From Sesamum alatum (lineage: Eukaryota > Streptophyta > Magnoliopsida > Lamiales > Pedaliaceae): a stretch of DNA of 64,000 bases. A program made the position numbers and the translations under genes. The stretch covers positions 9,623,193-9,687,192 of the forward strand of contig JACGWO010000010.1 in NCBI GenBank assembly GCA_034509735.1. Direction: 5' to 3'. Shown in pieces: positions 36,720 through 48,207 of the stretch. The stretch's first letter is position 1, and each line of letters begins with the position of its first letter. The notes under the pieces are model-generated. The model worked only from the letters and a program-made list of their open reading frames with translations. It did not search any database and had not been told where the DNA came from.

Positions 36720-37180
36720 TCTGTTAAAGAAATGTTTTGAATTAATAAAAATAATTGAATCTCAAACTAATATAATTATTTGATTAACATGCATACACTC
36801 TTAATACTAGCTACAACAAGTACTTTAATGACAATTAAAATTAAATATTAAGCTAATATGAGACCAAAAAGAAAAACTTTCATTCCCAACATGTTCGGAA
36901 TAGTTAATACCATGCATGTTAGGAGAAAGCATGGCTGATAAGGGAATAAGAACTCCCAAAGGTAAATCATACCAATAATAGACATAGGAATGGACTTGAG
37001 AATTGTTCCTTCCATTCCCATTCCATTCCTACCTACCAATTTACTATACAAAAAGAGGAAATTAATTATCGATTGTGATAATTTTATAAAATTTGGGACA
37101 ACAATTTCTAAGAATCTTAATTGAGGCTACAAATGTAATTTTGCCGTCTTACTTTTCCCTCCAAATTTTCAAATTCATGA
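36720..37180. other. AT-rich stretch without recognised gene
   Basis: No coding sequence is supported. The minus-strand 67-codon frame at 36848-37051 is built on a run of GGAATGG-like words near 36990-37030, which looks like transposon terminal text more than protein. Confidence 0.4.
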
Positions 37181-37279
37181 CACTACAAGGAACAAAGCTT
37201 AACAGCTATGAAAAAATTTGATGCTAAACTAAACGTCGAGTTAATTAGCAAGTAAAATTTTCATCGTTAATCTACACTA

Positions 37280-37317
<38 letters not shown>

Positions 37318-37478
37318 CAATTCGCTGCCAAATTCATCAGCAAGTAAATTTTCGTTACTAAATGTATCAACAAGGAAATTTCCTGTATTAATTAATATAA
37401 ATTAGCAACAAGAATTTTATTTGCTAATTAGCTCGACGTTAATTTTTTTTGTTGCTATTGAACAATTTTCTTGTAATG
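37181..37478. mobile_element. Miniature CACTA element
   Basis: The left end is CACTACAAGGAACAA; the right end is the inverse of CATTACAAGAAAATTG. The interior has inverted phrases about AGCAAGTAAAATTTTCATCG and GTCGAGTTAATTAGC, and a long TA microsatellite at about 37283-37312 in the centre. The flanking trinucleotides (TGA, TAA) do not match exactly. Non-coding. Confidence 0.65.
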
Positions 37479-37876
37479 TAATAAGATCTTTTTAATTTAA
37501 AAATTAACAGAAGTCGGAGTTTGGGACTAAATAATTTACATAGCTTTTTTAATTGGGATACATAAAAACATTCGTAAGTATGGAATGTTTCACACCCAAC
37601 TATTTTTCTTTCTTTTTTTTTTTCGTATGAATCGATTATAATAACATCATAATCTCAATTTCTATAAACTATAACAATCAATATACTAATTATCAATATG
37701 AAATATTTATGACGTCAACTAAGTAAGTAATCAACAACTATTAATATAAGTAGACATATTATTAAAGTTGAATATAACCCACACAATTATAAGGTTTCAA
37801 CTTTGCTAACTGAATTAGACCACTCACATATTAGTGGTTTTAAATTATAATTAAATTCAATGTTAGCGATTCTCAA

Positions 37877-39103
37877 TAAAAGTTGAGGCTAAATTGCTTC
37901 TTTTGTCTCACAAAGAAGGGGCATTGTCCTTTTTGGTCCCATAATTTATGAAATCTTATTTTTGGTTCCAAGTCTATTAAAAAGTTTGCAAAGTTAGCCC
38001 CAAAGACATTTTTTATTAAGTTTTAACGGCAAGAGATAGATTTTCGTTAACCCTTAATTGTTAAATTATTTTTTTCGTCCCATAAAGGTGAGATCTTTGC
38101 TTTTATGGTCCCACGATTTACAAAAATTCTTTTTAGTACCAAGTTGTGTTAAAAGATTTACAAAGTGAGTCTCAAAGTTTTGTTTTTATCAATTTTTGAC
38201 ATTAATCAATAAATATATCCACACAACATACGAATTATTTTACTAAATCAAATAATCGTTCTTATCCAATAACTATTGAACAGACTAGTAATTTATTATA
38301 TAAATATATTTATAATATAATTTGTAATTTGTAATATAAGTTATTATTTATATTTATATTTAATTAAACAAACAAACGACAATGTACCACCTATAACTAT
38401 AAAATAAACGAATTAATAAAATAAAATATCTTGTTTGATCATTTTATTTTTTAACTTTCAAAAAATTGAGTAGTTTCAAATCATATACGAATATTTGTTA
38501 CTCGATCGCATAACAATTGTTGTGCAAATGAATTCCTCAATCGCATAACAACAATTTCTAAATGCAATGCTATTCTTTTTATTGTTTTGTTTTATAGTTA
38601 TGGCTCGTACATTGTTATTTATTTATATGTAATATAAATATAAGTATAAATAATGATTTATATTAAAAATTAGATCATAATAAATACAGAGAAGTACTAA
38701 TTAGCCTATTTTAATAATGATTGAATAAAATTTATCATTGATTTAATAAAATTGTGCATTAATTTATTGATTAATGACAACAATTGACAAAATTGAAGTT
38801 TTGGGACTAATTTTATAATTCTTTTTAACAATTTTGGTACTGAATTTTTTTGAGTAAATTGTGGGACCAAAAAAGAAAATTCCCATTCTTTGTGGGATCA
38901 AAAAAGCAATTTAGCAATTGAGGATTAACAGATTCCCATCCACTTGCCGTTAAAACTTAACGAGAAAATACTTTTGTTGGGACTAACTTTGCAAATTTTA
39001 TTTATAATTTTGGGACCAAAAATGAAATCCCCTAAATCATGACACCAAAAAGGGCACTGCCCATTCTTTGTGGGACCAAATATACAATTTAGCCTAAAAG
39101 TTG
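37877..39103. mobile_element. Non-autonomous MULE-like element with 9-bp duplication
   Basis: TAAAAGTTG at 37877-37885 and 39095-39103 flanks a unit from 37886 to 39094 that begins AGGCTAAATTG and ends CAATTTAGCC. Inverted arms extend about 165 bases (CACAAAGAANGGGCANTG..., TTTGCAAAGTTAGYCCCAA..., TTAAGTTTTAACGGCAAG). The arm text TGGGACCAAAAANNAAAT recurs internally. No transposase is present. Long inverted ends plus a 9-bp duplication suggest Mutator; an 8-bp reading (hAT) is possible. Confidence 0.75.
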
Positions 39104-39490
39104 ACAATCTATTTGAGCACATTCCTTTAATCTCTATGATAATTTTTTTTGTTTTAAATTATGGGTTTGTGCAGGCATGGGAAATTATATCACTTGAAAA
39201 AGTATAAATTAATTTACTTGATTTATACGGTTTAGTCACTTGTCATTTAAAAAGAAACAAAAAACTTTTTATATTACACGTTTTAAATTATAATTAAATT
39301 TAATTTAAGTGATTCTCGTCTGAGTTAATAAAAGTTGATAATCTGTTTGAGTACATTCCTTTAATTTTTATGATAAAAATTTTTGTTTTAAATTATGAGT
39401 TTATGCAGAATCCTCTTAAGCGTGAGAGATAATTATATCACTTTAAAGTATTTGATTTATACGGTTTAGTCACTTGTATTAAAAAAAAAA
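39100..39490. repeat. Tandem duplication, units of about 225 bp, first unit split by the MULE
   Basis: TTGACAATCTATTTGAGCAC near 39101 and TTGATAATCTGTTTGAGTAC near 39328 start two similar stretches, both continuing to ATTTATACGGTTTAGTCACTTG. The 5' part of the first unit (GATTCTCAATAAAAGTTG) is left of the MULE at about 37868-37885, so the MULE landed inside the already duplicated sequence. Confidence 0.7.
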
Positions 39491-40117
39491 TTACCAGTAT
39501 ATTACAAATACAAATGTGTATGTTATATATATAATGGTTTTAAATTATAATTTAAATTAAAAAAGTTATTATATCATATATACATACAAGGCATTTTTGT
39601 GGTTAATTTGAATTCTCAATACAATTAATCCACGAAGCCTCCCTCCGCATTGTCCATTATATTTAAAATGTAATAATTTACGATAACAATTTTGTATAAT
39701 AGGCAACAAAACATTTTTAAGATTAGGAAGTTATCTGTGTTCAGTTTTCACTATTATGATATATTATGCGCGGTCAATTATTTTTTTCTCACCGGTTTCA
39801 TAAACTAACATTTTTCCCGCCTTTTTTCACAAAGCCATGCAACGTTTGACAATAGATGGCCATGTACTTATTGTTCACGAACGTTGTGATTCCTCACAGA
39901 AGATCAAAATGAAAAATAGGAGAAAACAAAAAGAAAAAGTTGGTTCCTCATTCATGTGATGATAAGTATAGATTAATTGAATCCACCAAAATCAAGTACA
40001 TAAAATAGAATTTCATATGTAAACATGACGAAGAAATAGAACAGTATTTAGAAAATTTTAAACTTAACAATAGTGGTAGGATTCATCACTCAAGCTTTTA
40101 ATTTCTCTTGCATTCTT
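39491..40117. other. Non-coding stretch without recognised element
   Basis: AT-rich, with no frame or repeat that I can name. It lies downstream of the zinc-finger exon and could hold its 3' untranslated region. Confidence 0.4.
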
Positions 40118-40422
40118 TTAATTAGAATCAGGCGGTGGTGGGTTGTTCAGATCTGGCACGCGGTAATTCCTGGGATCGCCAGCTTCCTCTTCCCCTTCTC
40201 TTGCTCCTTCCTCCCTCTCATCGCCGCCCTCTTGAGCATCATCACCATGTGGTGCTTTAGGCTGATTTAGACCAGGGAGGTCAGCAAATTCCTCCTCCGC
40301 CTTGAATGTTGGCGGAGGATGTGCTCTCTTCCAACCCCTGTCAGGGTGAGATTGCATGTGCCCGAACAAAGCTTTTACCAACAGGAAGGCCTTCCCGCAA
40401 ACGCTGCAATTCACAATGTTAC
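40118..40422 (-). CDS. C2H2 zinc-finger/EAR-motif exon (likely partial repressor gene)
   Basis: The minus strand reads a single C2H2 finger, CSVCGKAFLLVKALFGHMQSH (C-x2-C-x12-H-x3-H), followed by PDRGWKRAHPPP, an acidic Glu/Gly/Asp-rich linker, and VPDLNNPPPPDSN before the TAA at 40118-40120. DLNxxP is the EAR repression motif that recruits co-repressors in the plant nucleus, so a transcription repressor of the ZAT type is the best guess. The frame runs upstream to 40483 but has no ATG. A CAG at 40423-40425 could be a splice acceptor, giving the exon start used here. About 100 codons, with no stop or shift. Whether it is an intact two-exon gene or a fragment captured by the neighbouring CACTA is open. 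Confidence 0.65.
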
Positions 40423-41332
40423 CTGCACCTTCTCCGGGTTGAAGATTATTGAAATTTTTCCTACAATGTATACTAAATTCCAAAATTCTTTCGTAAAATG
40501 TATACTAAATCCCAATTCTTCCCAAAAATTACATTAAATACTTACATTTTCCTATATCCTTATACTAAATCCCAAAATTCTTCCCTAAAATATTATTATA
40601 TATTATACTAAATAGTACCTATATTTTTCTATATCCTTATAATATATTATATTTAATTTCACATAAATTCAAAAAAAAAATTCACAGAAATTTCAGAAAA
40701 TTAACAAAAAAGGTTCAGAAAATCCTGAAAATTTTTTTAGAAAATTTACACAAAATTTGCAACAATTTTCAGAAACTCATAAAAAAATATGTTAAAATTA
40801 CACAATTAGTTTTCATTAAATCATAAATTCTGAAATTTTCTTCAAATTTACCAAAAAATTCTAAAAAGTTTCACACAATTTTTTGAAACTATTTTAAAAA
40901 TAACAGAAAATCTCCTTAAAATAAAAGAAAAAATTTACAAAAAAATACAGAATTTCCAATGGAAAGAAGTTACAAAAAATTTTTGGAAATTTTTTAAAAT
41001 TATAGAAAATAGTTAAAAATTAGTAAAATTCAGAAAAAATTCAGAAAATGACCTACAATATTCCAACAATTACGAACAACATTAAAAAAAATTAAAAAAA
41101 ATTACCAACAACATTCCAACATAAATTTCAGAAAATTACCAACAAAAATTACCCACAACATTCCAACAACAATGCATTTACATTTACATTTACACAAATT
41201 ACCCAGAAATTACATAAATTTAAAATACTAATTTAACAAAATTATCGACAAAAATGCACAAAATTACCAACAACAATAGTCCAATAATTAACAAAATTGC
41301 ATTTAAATAAAATAAAGGTGTAACCCACCTAC
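40423..41332 (-). other. AT-rich intron-like region with CAGAAAATT-type simple repeats
   Basis: From about 40670 to 41280 words such as TTCAGAAAATTA and ATTACCAACAACATTCCAAC recur irregularly. The stretch has a GT donor on its high side (inverse of CCCACCTAC, 41331-41332) and the AG acceptor at the zinc-finger exon, so it would suit an intron of about 0.9 kb. No coding content. Confidence 0.4.
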
Positions 41333-41448
41333 CTGGATGGAGGAGGCGGCAGGGAAGGGCAGTGGTGGTGGCGGGCGGTGGTAGTGGGAGGCAGATGGGC
41401 GAGGAGCAACACAGAGAGAGCGCAGTGGTGGTGGCAGAGGCGGCTGCC

Positions 41449-41508
<60 letters not shown>

Positions 41509-41530
41509 CAGAGAGAAGGAGGTGAAAAGT
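41333..41530 (-). other. Putative CT-rich 5' UTR exon with GA microsatellite
   Basis: On the minus strand a TATAAATTAG box (41555-41564) is followed by a CT-rich tract with a (GA)n run on plus (about 41446-41504), then GC-rich text ending TCCATCCAG before GTAGGTGGG. No ATG opens a long frame. This is the usual look of a plant first exon and would serve the zinc-finger exon downstream. The 68-codon plus-strand frame here is a repeat artefact. Confidence 0.4.
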
Positions 41531-41759
41531 GAGAAAAAATCAGCTACGGGGCTAATTTATATTACATGGTTGGAACGGTCATAATTTGATAAGACTGTTC
41601 CAATACTCGGTCCCATGGTCAACAAACGATGTTGTTTTGGATTTAAAATGCTGTCATTCTAATATCTTGTACTGATATTGAAACTCATAGGAACGATCAT
41701 TTAATAGTTGAACCGTTACCAATACCGTTCCTAACCGCAGAAACGACATCGTTTAAATA

Positions 41760-43200
41760 ACTGTATGTTGTAACCTTTCCAATAATGTTCATAGACCGTT
41801 CCTATTTGTATTGCAAATAAAATTTTATTTTCCTAGAAAATAAATAAAAATTAAGAAAAACACATTCCAAATACATGTATGAGCAAAGAAAGGTATACAA
41901 TGCACTGTTTAAAGAATTTAAAAACATAAAATATTTTTTAAAGTTTAGACACATGTTCACGATATTAAGTATATTTTCTATTTAAGTTTGTTAGTATTTC
42001 ACAGATGTAACTAGCATCTTATATTGTTGTACTACATAGCCTAATCAGACCGTTAAAATTTCAATCAGACCGTTAGATATGATTTACCACGCAAAAGAAT
42101 GCATTATATGTAGTTTGCAAAAAAATGGGGTGTGCGGATATCGAGATACCGTATTCGGTTTAGAACGTTAACTATACCACGAAATCATTATATTTGGAAT
42201 AATTTTAGGAACAGTCGGTCCCAAACTAGGAATTTTTTTTATTAGGTTTTAGGAACGGTTAGCTCATTAAACCAGTCTTCAGTTGGAAGGGTTACGTCGA
42301 TTTTTATGAGATCTATGACCGTCTAAAGGACCGTTCCTAAATAAATAAATCATTAAAAAAATTTATTACATAATAATAATAATTATTATTATTAAAATAA
42401 AATTTAAACTATTAATAATATTTTTGAATTAGGTTAAATAATTATTATTTAAATACGAAAAAATGCATAATTTCGAAAAAAACTATATTAACCAAAAATA
42501 TTATCCAATTTAATTCAAAAATTGTTAAAAAAAAATCCTAATCTACACCCCACCCCCCTCATCCTAGTCCATATCGTCATCGTCTGGAGGAGGGGTTTGT
42601 CGGAGGTCGTGATGGGCCGGCAGCAGAGTTGTTGGTCTGCAGAGTCTTCATCATGCCCATCATATCGGTCATCATCTCCTACAGTCGGACCATGCGATCC
42701 TCCATGAGGTAAAGGTCTGACCAAGGGCGTGCGCCTCATAACCAAGACCAATATGTCCTGTGTTACTATAGTACCATTCCTAAATACCAAAACGACATCG
42801 TTTGCTTACCTGTATATAGTGACCATTCCTATTTCCATATCGAACCGTTCCAATATGTATTGCAAAAATTTTTTGATCTTCTTGGATAATAAATATAAAT
42901 AAAGAAAAACACGTTCCGAACACTCATCTGATTGAATAAAGGTATACAATTGGATATTTAATGAATTTGAAAATATATAGTAATTTTCAAATTATAGACA
43001 CACGTTCACAACGAGAAGTATATTTGTATAATTAAGTTTGTTAGCATTTTACAGATTGACCTAACATCTTGTATTGTTGCACTGCATCGCCTAATCAGAC
43101 CGTTAGATTTGATTTAACACACACAAGAATACATTCTATGTGGTTTAAGAAAATTTCGGTAAGCGAATATCGAGATATCGATCCCGGTCAATATTCGTCA
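41760..43200. repeat. Direct duplication inside the CACTA 3' region
   Basis: About 41760-42180 and 42790-43200 are direct copies: AACGACATCGTTT, AAGAAAAACACRTTCC, AAAGGTATACAAT, TAAGTTTGTTAGYATTT, CTAATCAGACCGTTA and ATATCGAGATAYCG occur in the same order in both. The TNPA-like remnant lies between them. The same text also occurs in the hAT element at about 3585-3960. Confidence 0.75.
42578..42720 (-). pseudogene. TNPA-like C-terminal remnant of the CACTA element
   Basis: The minus strand reads LMEDRMVRL, an in-frame TAG, then EMMTDMMGMMKTLQTNNSAA and GPSRPPTNPSSRR before TGA. This coiled-coil Met-rich tail is typical of the second (DNA-binding, TNPA-like) CACTA protein, which binds sub-terminal repeats. 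Only the end is left, and one stop interrupts it. The 91-codon frame usually called here is in another frame. Confidence 0.55.
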
Positions 43201-43939
43201 TCAGAAGAACCATTGCATCTGAAAATCCGGCAATCTGATTGAAAGTTGGATGGATAGATACGAAATCTTAGTCATAATCTTGTATGTGTTTAAAATGGTG
43301 TCGATCCGGCTCACGGATGTTGAGATATCATCAGAATTAGGTAAAATATACAAATTAGTAACACAAGTTGGAACGCTAACAATGGCATAAGGAACGACTT
43401 ATTATAGAAATAACATAGGAACAGTTAGGGGTTATCAATAGGAACGGTTTCAGCCACTTTACAGATAGGAATGGTTTTTATTAAAACAACCATTCCTAAT
43501 TCAATTTTCCACCAATTTTTTAATTGGGCGCCAAAACCAAAAATTGGACCTACATTAGGAACGGTCCCTAAATTATTCGGACTGTTCCTAATTCAATTTT
43601 AGAGCCTATTTATTGGGCGCCAATCTGAAAAATTGTACCTGTAATAGGAACGGTAATTGGAATTTGCTGACTGTTCCTAGTTTCAAATTTCCCTCGATTT
43701 TTTTTCATTTGGCGCCTACTTGAAAAAAATTGTACCTGTTTTAGGAACGGTCGTGGGTTATAATGACCATTCCAAAGTTAAAATTTAATATCTTTTATTA
43801 AAATATAAAAAGTTTATATAATACAATGCTTAAACTAAGGTATATAAAAAAACTAATACACCGTTCCGAAGTTATATTCTTGTATAAAAAAAATTATAAT
43901 AAATACAATATGTTCAAAAGGTAACTATGCACTAAATTA

Positions 43940-44758
43940 TCAATTAGTGCCTTGCTCGGTCTCAGCCTCGTCAAAGATATCTTTGTCATCTTGATCATCG
44001 GATTCACCATTTGGCGAGCACGATGTACCTGCTGGATGTTGTGACGTGGACAGATCAACGACCAGCTGTATTTTCACTGGGTCATGAAGTTCATACGTTT
44101 GGTTGTCTGTACCAACATGTGGATTAGGTATGACTTCATCCATCTGATAGGCGACCTCAGTCCATCGCGAGTCATCGATTACTCTTTGAGCCTTGATTTT
44201 GCAAACAGCTTCCCAGTCGACTTTGTCTCTCTTCATGCTCGGGTAATCCGCGTAGTAGACTTGTACTGCTTGTTGTGCTAGTATGAATGGTTCATTCTTT
44301 TGGTAGAGCTTTTTGAAATTGACATAAAAAATGTGGTAATGAGGGTGTATCTTCGTGCCTCTAACCGGATCGATCCAACGATGATTAAACAATACAGTGT
44401 GCATGTTTGGATTAAGTGGGTAATCTAATTGAATTATCTCTTCCAGTATTCCATAGAATTCAGAACCCATGTCTGTATATGATGAGCTTTTGACACAAAT
44501 ACCACAATTCATTTTTGACTTTCCGACATTGTGACGTTCAGTGTAGAAATTGAAGCCATTCACTAAGTAAGACGGGTACGAGTGATTGAAAATGGACTGT
44601 ACTATTCGATCGTTGTTTCTCATGAGATCATCGTTCCGACCGGGTCTTCTTTGCTTGCAGAGAATGTACGGTTCGAAGTAGTGAGAAGACAAAAGCCCGA
44701 TTTCTTCAAAAATATAAGCCTCTACAATTGACGCCTCGACGTGTGCTTTGTTTTTCAC
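43940..44758 (-). pseudogene. CACTA transposase TNP2, C-terminal exon
   Basis: The minus strand holds 272 open codons with the conserved C-terminal domain of TNP2-type transposases (DUF4216 region): FEPYILCKQRRPGRNDD, NFYTERHNVGKSKMNCGIC, SSYTDMGSEFYGILEEI and VLFNHRWIDPVRGTKIH. An acidic tail ends in EAETEQGTN. TNP2 would cut and join the CACTA ends. The exon is open, but the upstream catalytic core is gone, so it is a dead remnant. A splice region of roughly 140 bases separates it from the preceding exon. Confidence 0.8.
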
Positions 44759-45066
44759 CTTCTTCTTCTAATCGCGTAGGAATCTATTCGTACGAGTATT
44801 TATTAAATTACAAATTAATTGCCACAGAAAAATAATATATTTAACAGTTAATTTTCTAGTGTAGATAATTACCTCTTAAATGGATACATCCACTTATATT
44901 GCATGGGCCCCCCAACGTGCGCCTCATATGGAAGGTAAACAATTAGGTGCTCCATTGAGTTGAAAAAAGAAGGAGGAAATATTTTCTCGAGGTTGCACCG
45001 GATGACGACTACACTGTCTTCCAATTCTTTTACCTTGTTCACATCCAGTGTCGTTGAGCATAGGAT

Positions 45067-45570
45067 CTATAATAGAAGGCTCACCACCGTCAAGGCCCCC
45101 AACATGTGCTTAGGAAGCATTTCACGGAAGGCAACCGAAATCAAGTTCTGCATGAATACATGACAATCATGGCTCTTCATGCTGTGCATCCTTAGCTCCT
45201 TCCTGTCGATGCAGCGGGACAAATTAGAGGTATACCCATCAGGAAACCTAAGACAACGAATCCACTCATATATCTTCTTCTTTTGATCCTTCGTCAGAGT
45301 ATATACCACTTTGGGCATCACGTTCGATCTCCTTTCGTCCACCTCAAGCTCCGGCCGATTATATATGATCTTGAGATCCTTCCGTGCATTTAGATTGTCC
45401 TTCATTTTCCCCTTGATGTCTATCACAGTATTGAATATATTATCGAACACATTCTTCTCAATGTTCATGACATCAAGATTGTGTCGTATTAGATGCGCCC
45501 CCCAGTATTCAAGCTCCCAAAAGATGATTTTCTTCATCCACTTGGTCGACACCGTGGCCTTCTGGTTCAT
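45067..45570 (-). pseudogene. CACTA transposase TNP2, DUF4218-type exon
   Basis: 167 codons on minus with FWELEYWGAHLIRHNLDVMN, IEKNVFDNIFNTVIDIKGKM, KDNLNARKDLKIIYNRPELE and MHSMKSHDCHVFMQNLISVA, the part of TNP2-type transposases following the catalytic core. It abuts the family-B LTR fragment at about 45580. Further decayed text of the same domain continues to about 44900. Confidence 0.8.
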
Positions 45571-45579
45571 TCAACGGTT

Positions 45580-46160
45580 GTTCTGAAAGAATCGGGTACG
45601 ACCCGGGAACACGATGAAGCGTAAAAACATGAATCTAAAGCATAATTTAAACGGGTTCAAATGGGGGTTCCCTTTGAAGTTCTCGGGGGTTCGGTGTATG
45701 TCAAAGCATAAATTAAAGAGGAGAAGATGCAAGACAAGTGGCTAAAAGAAGTAAACAAAATGGTACATGTAACGTAAATGAAAACCAACCTTATGTTCGT
45801 TGCACGTAGAACCGGTTTCTAGTGTTGTTCCATTTCTGTTTATTCTTCCGTTCACTTGAGGATCCAAATTAGAATCTCTCTGATTTGTCCACACCACACC
45901 ATGGAATGTATATCCTCTAATATATTGCTAGATACAAGTAGAGAAAAAAAGAAGAAACACTTCCAAAACAACACTATTGTTTAGTGCCTTTTGGAAAGTT
46001 TTTAGTTCAACCTTTCCAAAAGGTATGAACAGAAAAAGGTTAATATTTTCAGAGATTTTGGAGAGTATTTTGATGGAAAAATTCATGCAAGACTAGGCCA
46101 TACAAGTTATGTGAATGATTTTGTGCATGTAGAGTTGTTGAATTCAAAATTCAACTTCTC
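45580..46160 (-). mobile_element. Family-B Copia LTR fragment inside the CACTA transposase
   Basis: AATCGGGTACGACCCGGGAACAC and then GGTTCCCTTTGAAGTTC correspond to 13652-13745 of the family-B LTR in the same orientation. The match continues through CAACCTT...GTAGAACCGG to about 46160. Only the last 580 bases or so of the LTR are present and no target duplication was seen. It stands where about 500 codons of TNP2 should be. Confidence 0.7.
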
Positions 46161-46163
46161 TGG

Positions 46164-46880
46164 TCAACTTCCAAATTCTTTTATCAATTTCTTCGTACTG
46201 TAGTAATCGGTGGGAAAAGTGTGATCGCGGGGCATTACAGTATCAGCCCACTGGCACAAGCGGTCATATTTATGCTCTAAAAAACCCACTTCGGCCTTCA
46301 TATTCACCAATGAAGCAATTGACGCCAACTGAGAGGTAGTGCAGCCGTTCCACAACGGTTGGTCGGCAGCATGAACTACATCAAGAAAACGGTATGACAA
46401 GCCAGACACATAATCATAGGGCCCCAAATTGTAATATGAACAAGGACCCATATCAGAAGGACAATACCGAGTACCATCATCAGCCGGTCCCTCCTGGTTA
46501 TACGAAGACCAGAATGACGGCCCAACGACATCGAATACCATCATCTGCGCCCAATCCATCTGGGCCGTATCACCGCAATGCGAACTACCCCCCTCCTGAA
46601 TGGGTGGCGTTTGCTGCTGCTGCACAGGAGGCACTGTCAATGGTTCCAAAGTATTCCTGCACCCTATCCTCACCATGCGAAGTCCAATTATAATACTCTA
46701 GCATAAACCCTTCATACACAAGTCGAAATTTACCTCGTCCGGTGTTTTGAACAGTTCGTTTTTGCACTTTCGGCAGGGACACCTAATCTTCTCCCTGTCC
46801 ACATATGCACGCTGAAACTGGACCCATTCTAGAAATGTTGTAACACCATCCTCAAACTCCAGCGTCACACCCAGCACGTC
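46164..46880 (-). pseudogene. CACTA transposase TNP2, N-terminal part
   Basis: From the high side: the transposase-associated domain (VQFQRAYVDREKIRCPCRKC, about 46755-46830, then CMKGFMLEYYNWTSHGED at about 46670-46720), followed in another frame by a Pro/Gln-rich linker and SYRFLDVVHAADQPLWNGCT, and ending PRDHTFPTDYYSTKKLIKEF at 46164. The CxCxxC cysteines match the family's zinc-binding start. A frameshift separates the two parts, and everything after KKLIKEF is replaced by the LTR fragment. Confidence 0.75.
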
Positions 46881-48188
46881 TTAATCATACATCCATCTCC
46901 TCAACTGTCTTAACATGATTAGTCCTACGTACACAATCAATTCACAATAGTAATTAAATGACTAGAACAAATTATTTATATTATATATATATATATATAT
47001 AAATTAACCATTAAAGAAGTTCAACTTCTTACTTAAGCAAAACACACCTTTCAAGATCAATGCGAATTTCACACAAATTATTGATATTTTTTATTTTATG
47101 TATAATGAATTAAAAGAGGGAGTTAGAACAAATGAGTAGGAAAGTAATTATAAGAACAAATTAAACGAAGGGGGACATATATATAGAAAAAAATTGGAAC
47201 AGGCATTGCAATATTATTTGGAACACTACACTAGCCGTTGAAATATAGTCGTTGCTCCATCATTAGGAACGGCCTCTGGCACGGACATAAGAACGGTAAA
47301 GTAACCGTCATAATATAGCCGTTTGTGCATATTTGGAACGGTCATCGACACACATAATCGTTTATGTAAACTGACCGTTCCTAATAGTAGCACATTTTGG
47401 ACCGGGGTTTGAAACTAAACTTGATTTTCTTAATACCCGCAATTTGGAATGGTTATTGCATTACGTTATTCACTCAAAGCTTCAAAGGGTCTCATTTAGC
47501 ACTACATGTTTGGACGGTTGGACAAGCGTTCCAAATCGACCCGGGTTTTGGAACATGGGTAGGAACAGTCACTTGTCCTGGTTAAATAACCTCTCCAATT
47601 TCCACATATATGTTCTAAATGGAATACCAAAATATATCCGCCCCCTTTTTGGAATGGTAATGGGTTTATATATTGGCACACATAGGTTGGCATACAAATA
47701 GGAACGACATTGCCGTTCCTATATGTTCTGAGTCCGAATAATACGAAAGTGACGGCATCAAACGGTTACTGTTCCACAATAGTGCAAGTTACTGTTCCTA
47801 TTTGGAACGGTCGTATTAAACCATCCCAATGGCCGCATTTTTTTGTAATGTGTTAAGTTCGATGCAAATAGAGTTCCAACGACCGTTCCAAATTATGTCA
47901 ATCACATAATATGTGATCGTTCCAAATATTAACCGAGTGTTCCAAATACACAGATTATATATACATAGACACAAAGCTAATCAGGAACGGTTTTTAGCAT
48001 GTACACCAAAAACAGTTCCAAAATAGGAATGGTTTAGTTGTAATAATTCCTAAATATTAGGAACGCCGTCAGTTTCAATAGAATGTGTACCGTTCCATGT
48101 CCGTTCCTAAATTTGATCCAGGTTCATCCAGTGATCTTTTGTCCATTCCAAACAAAAAAAAAAACCCGTTCCTATCCCCGTTTTAATT

Positions 48189-48207
48189 CCCGCAATTTTT
48201 TGTAGTG
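48189..48207 (-). repeat. CACTA terminal inverted repeat (right end)
   Basis: The inverse strand reads CACTACAAAAAATTGCGGG, the defining terminus of the superfamily. It is followed at once by the left arm of the fold-back element. Confidence 0.8.

Larger units (their letters stand above)
41560..48207 (-). mobile_element. CACTA (En/Spm) transposon, decayed; left end not found
   Basis: The high-coordinate end is CACTACAAAAAATTGCGGG in minus orientation (48189-48207). Sub-terminal copies of AGGAACGGT in both orientations fill 47170-48190 and recur at 41560-41870, 42200-42330 and 43380-43760. The transposase (TNP2) and a TNPA-like remnant lie on the minus strand. A second CACTA-like end (CATTACAAAAAAATGCGG, minus) lies inside at 47833-47850. 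No matching CACTA end was found on the left, so the left limit is only where sub-terminal repeats stop. Confidence 0.75.

Noticed and set aside
42515..42790. 91-codon minus frame as a gene
   Set aside because: The neighbouring frame carries the TNPA-like tail with its coiled-coil pattern; this frame is a shadow.
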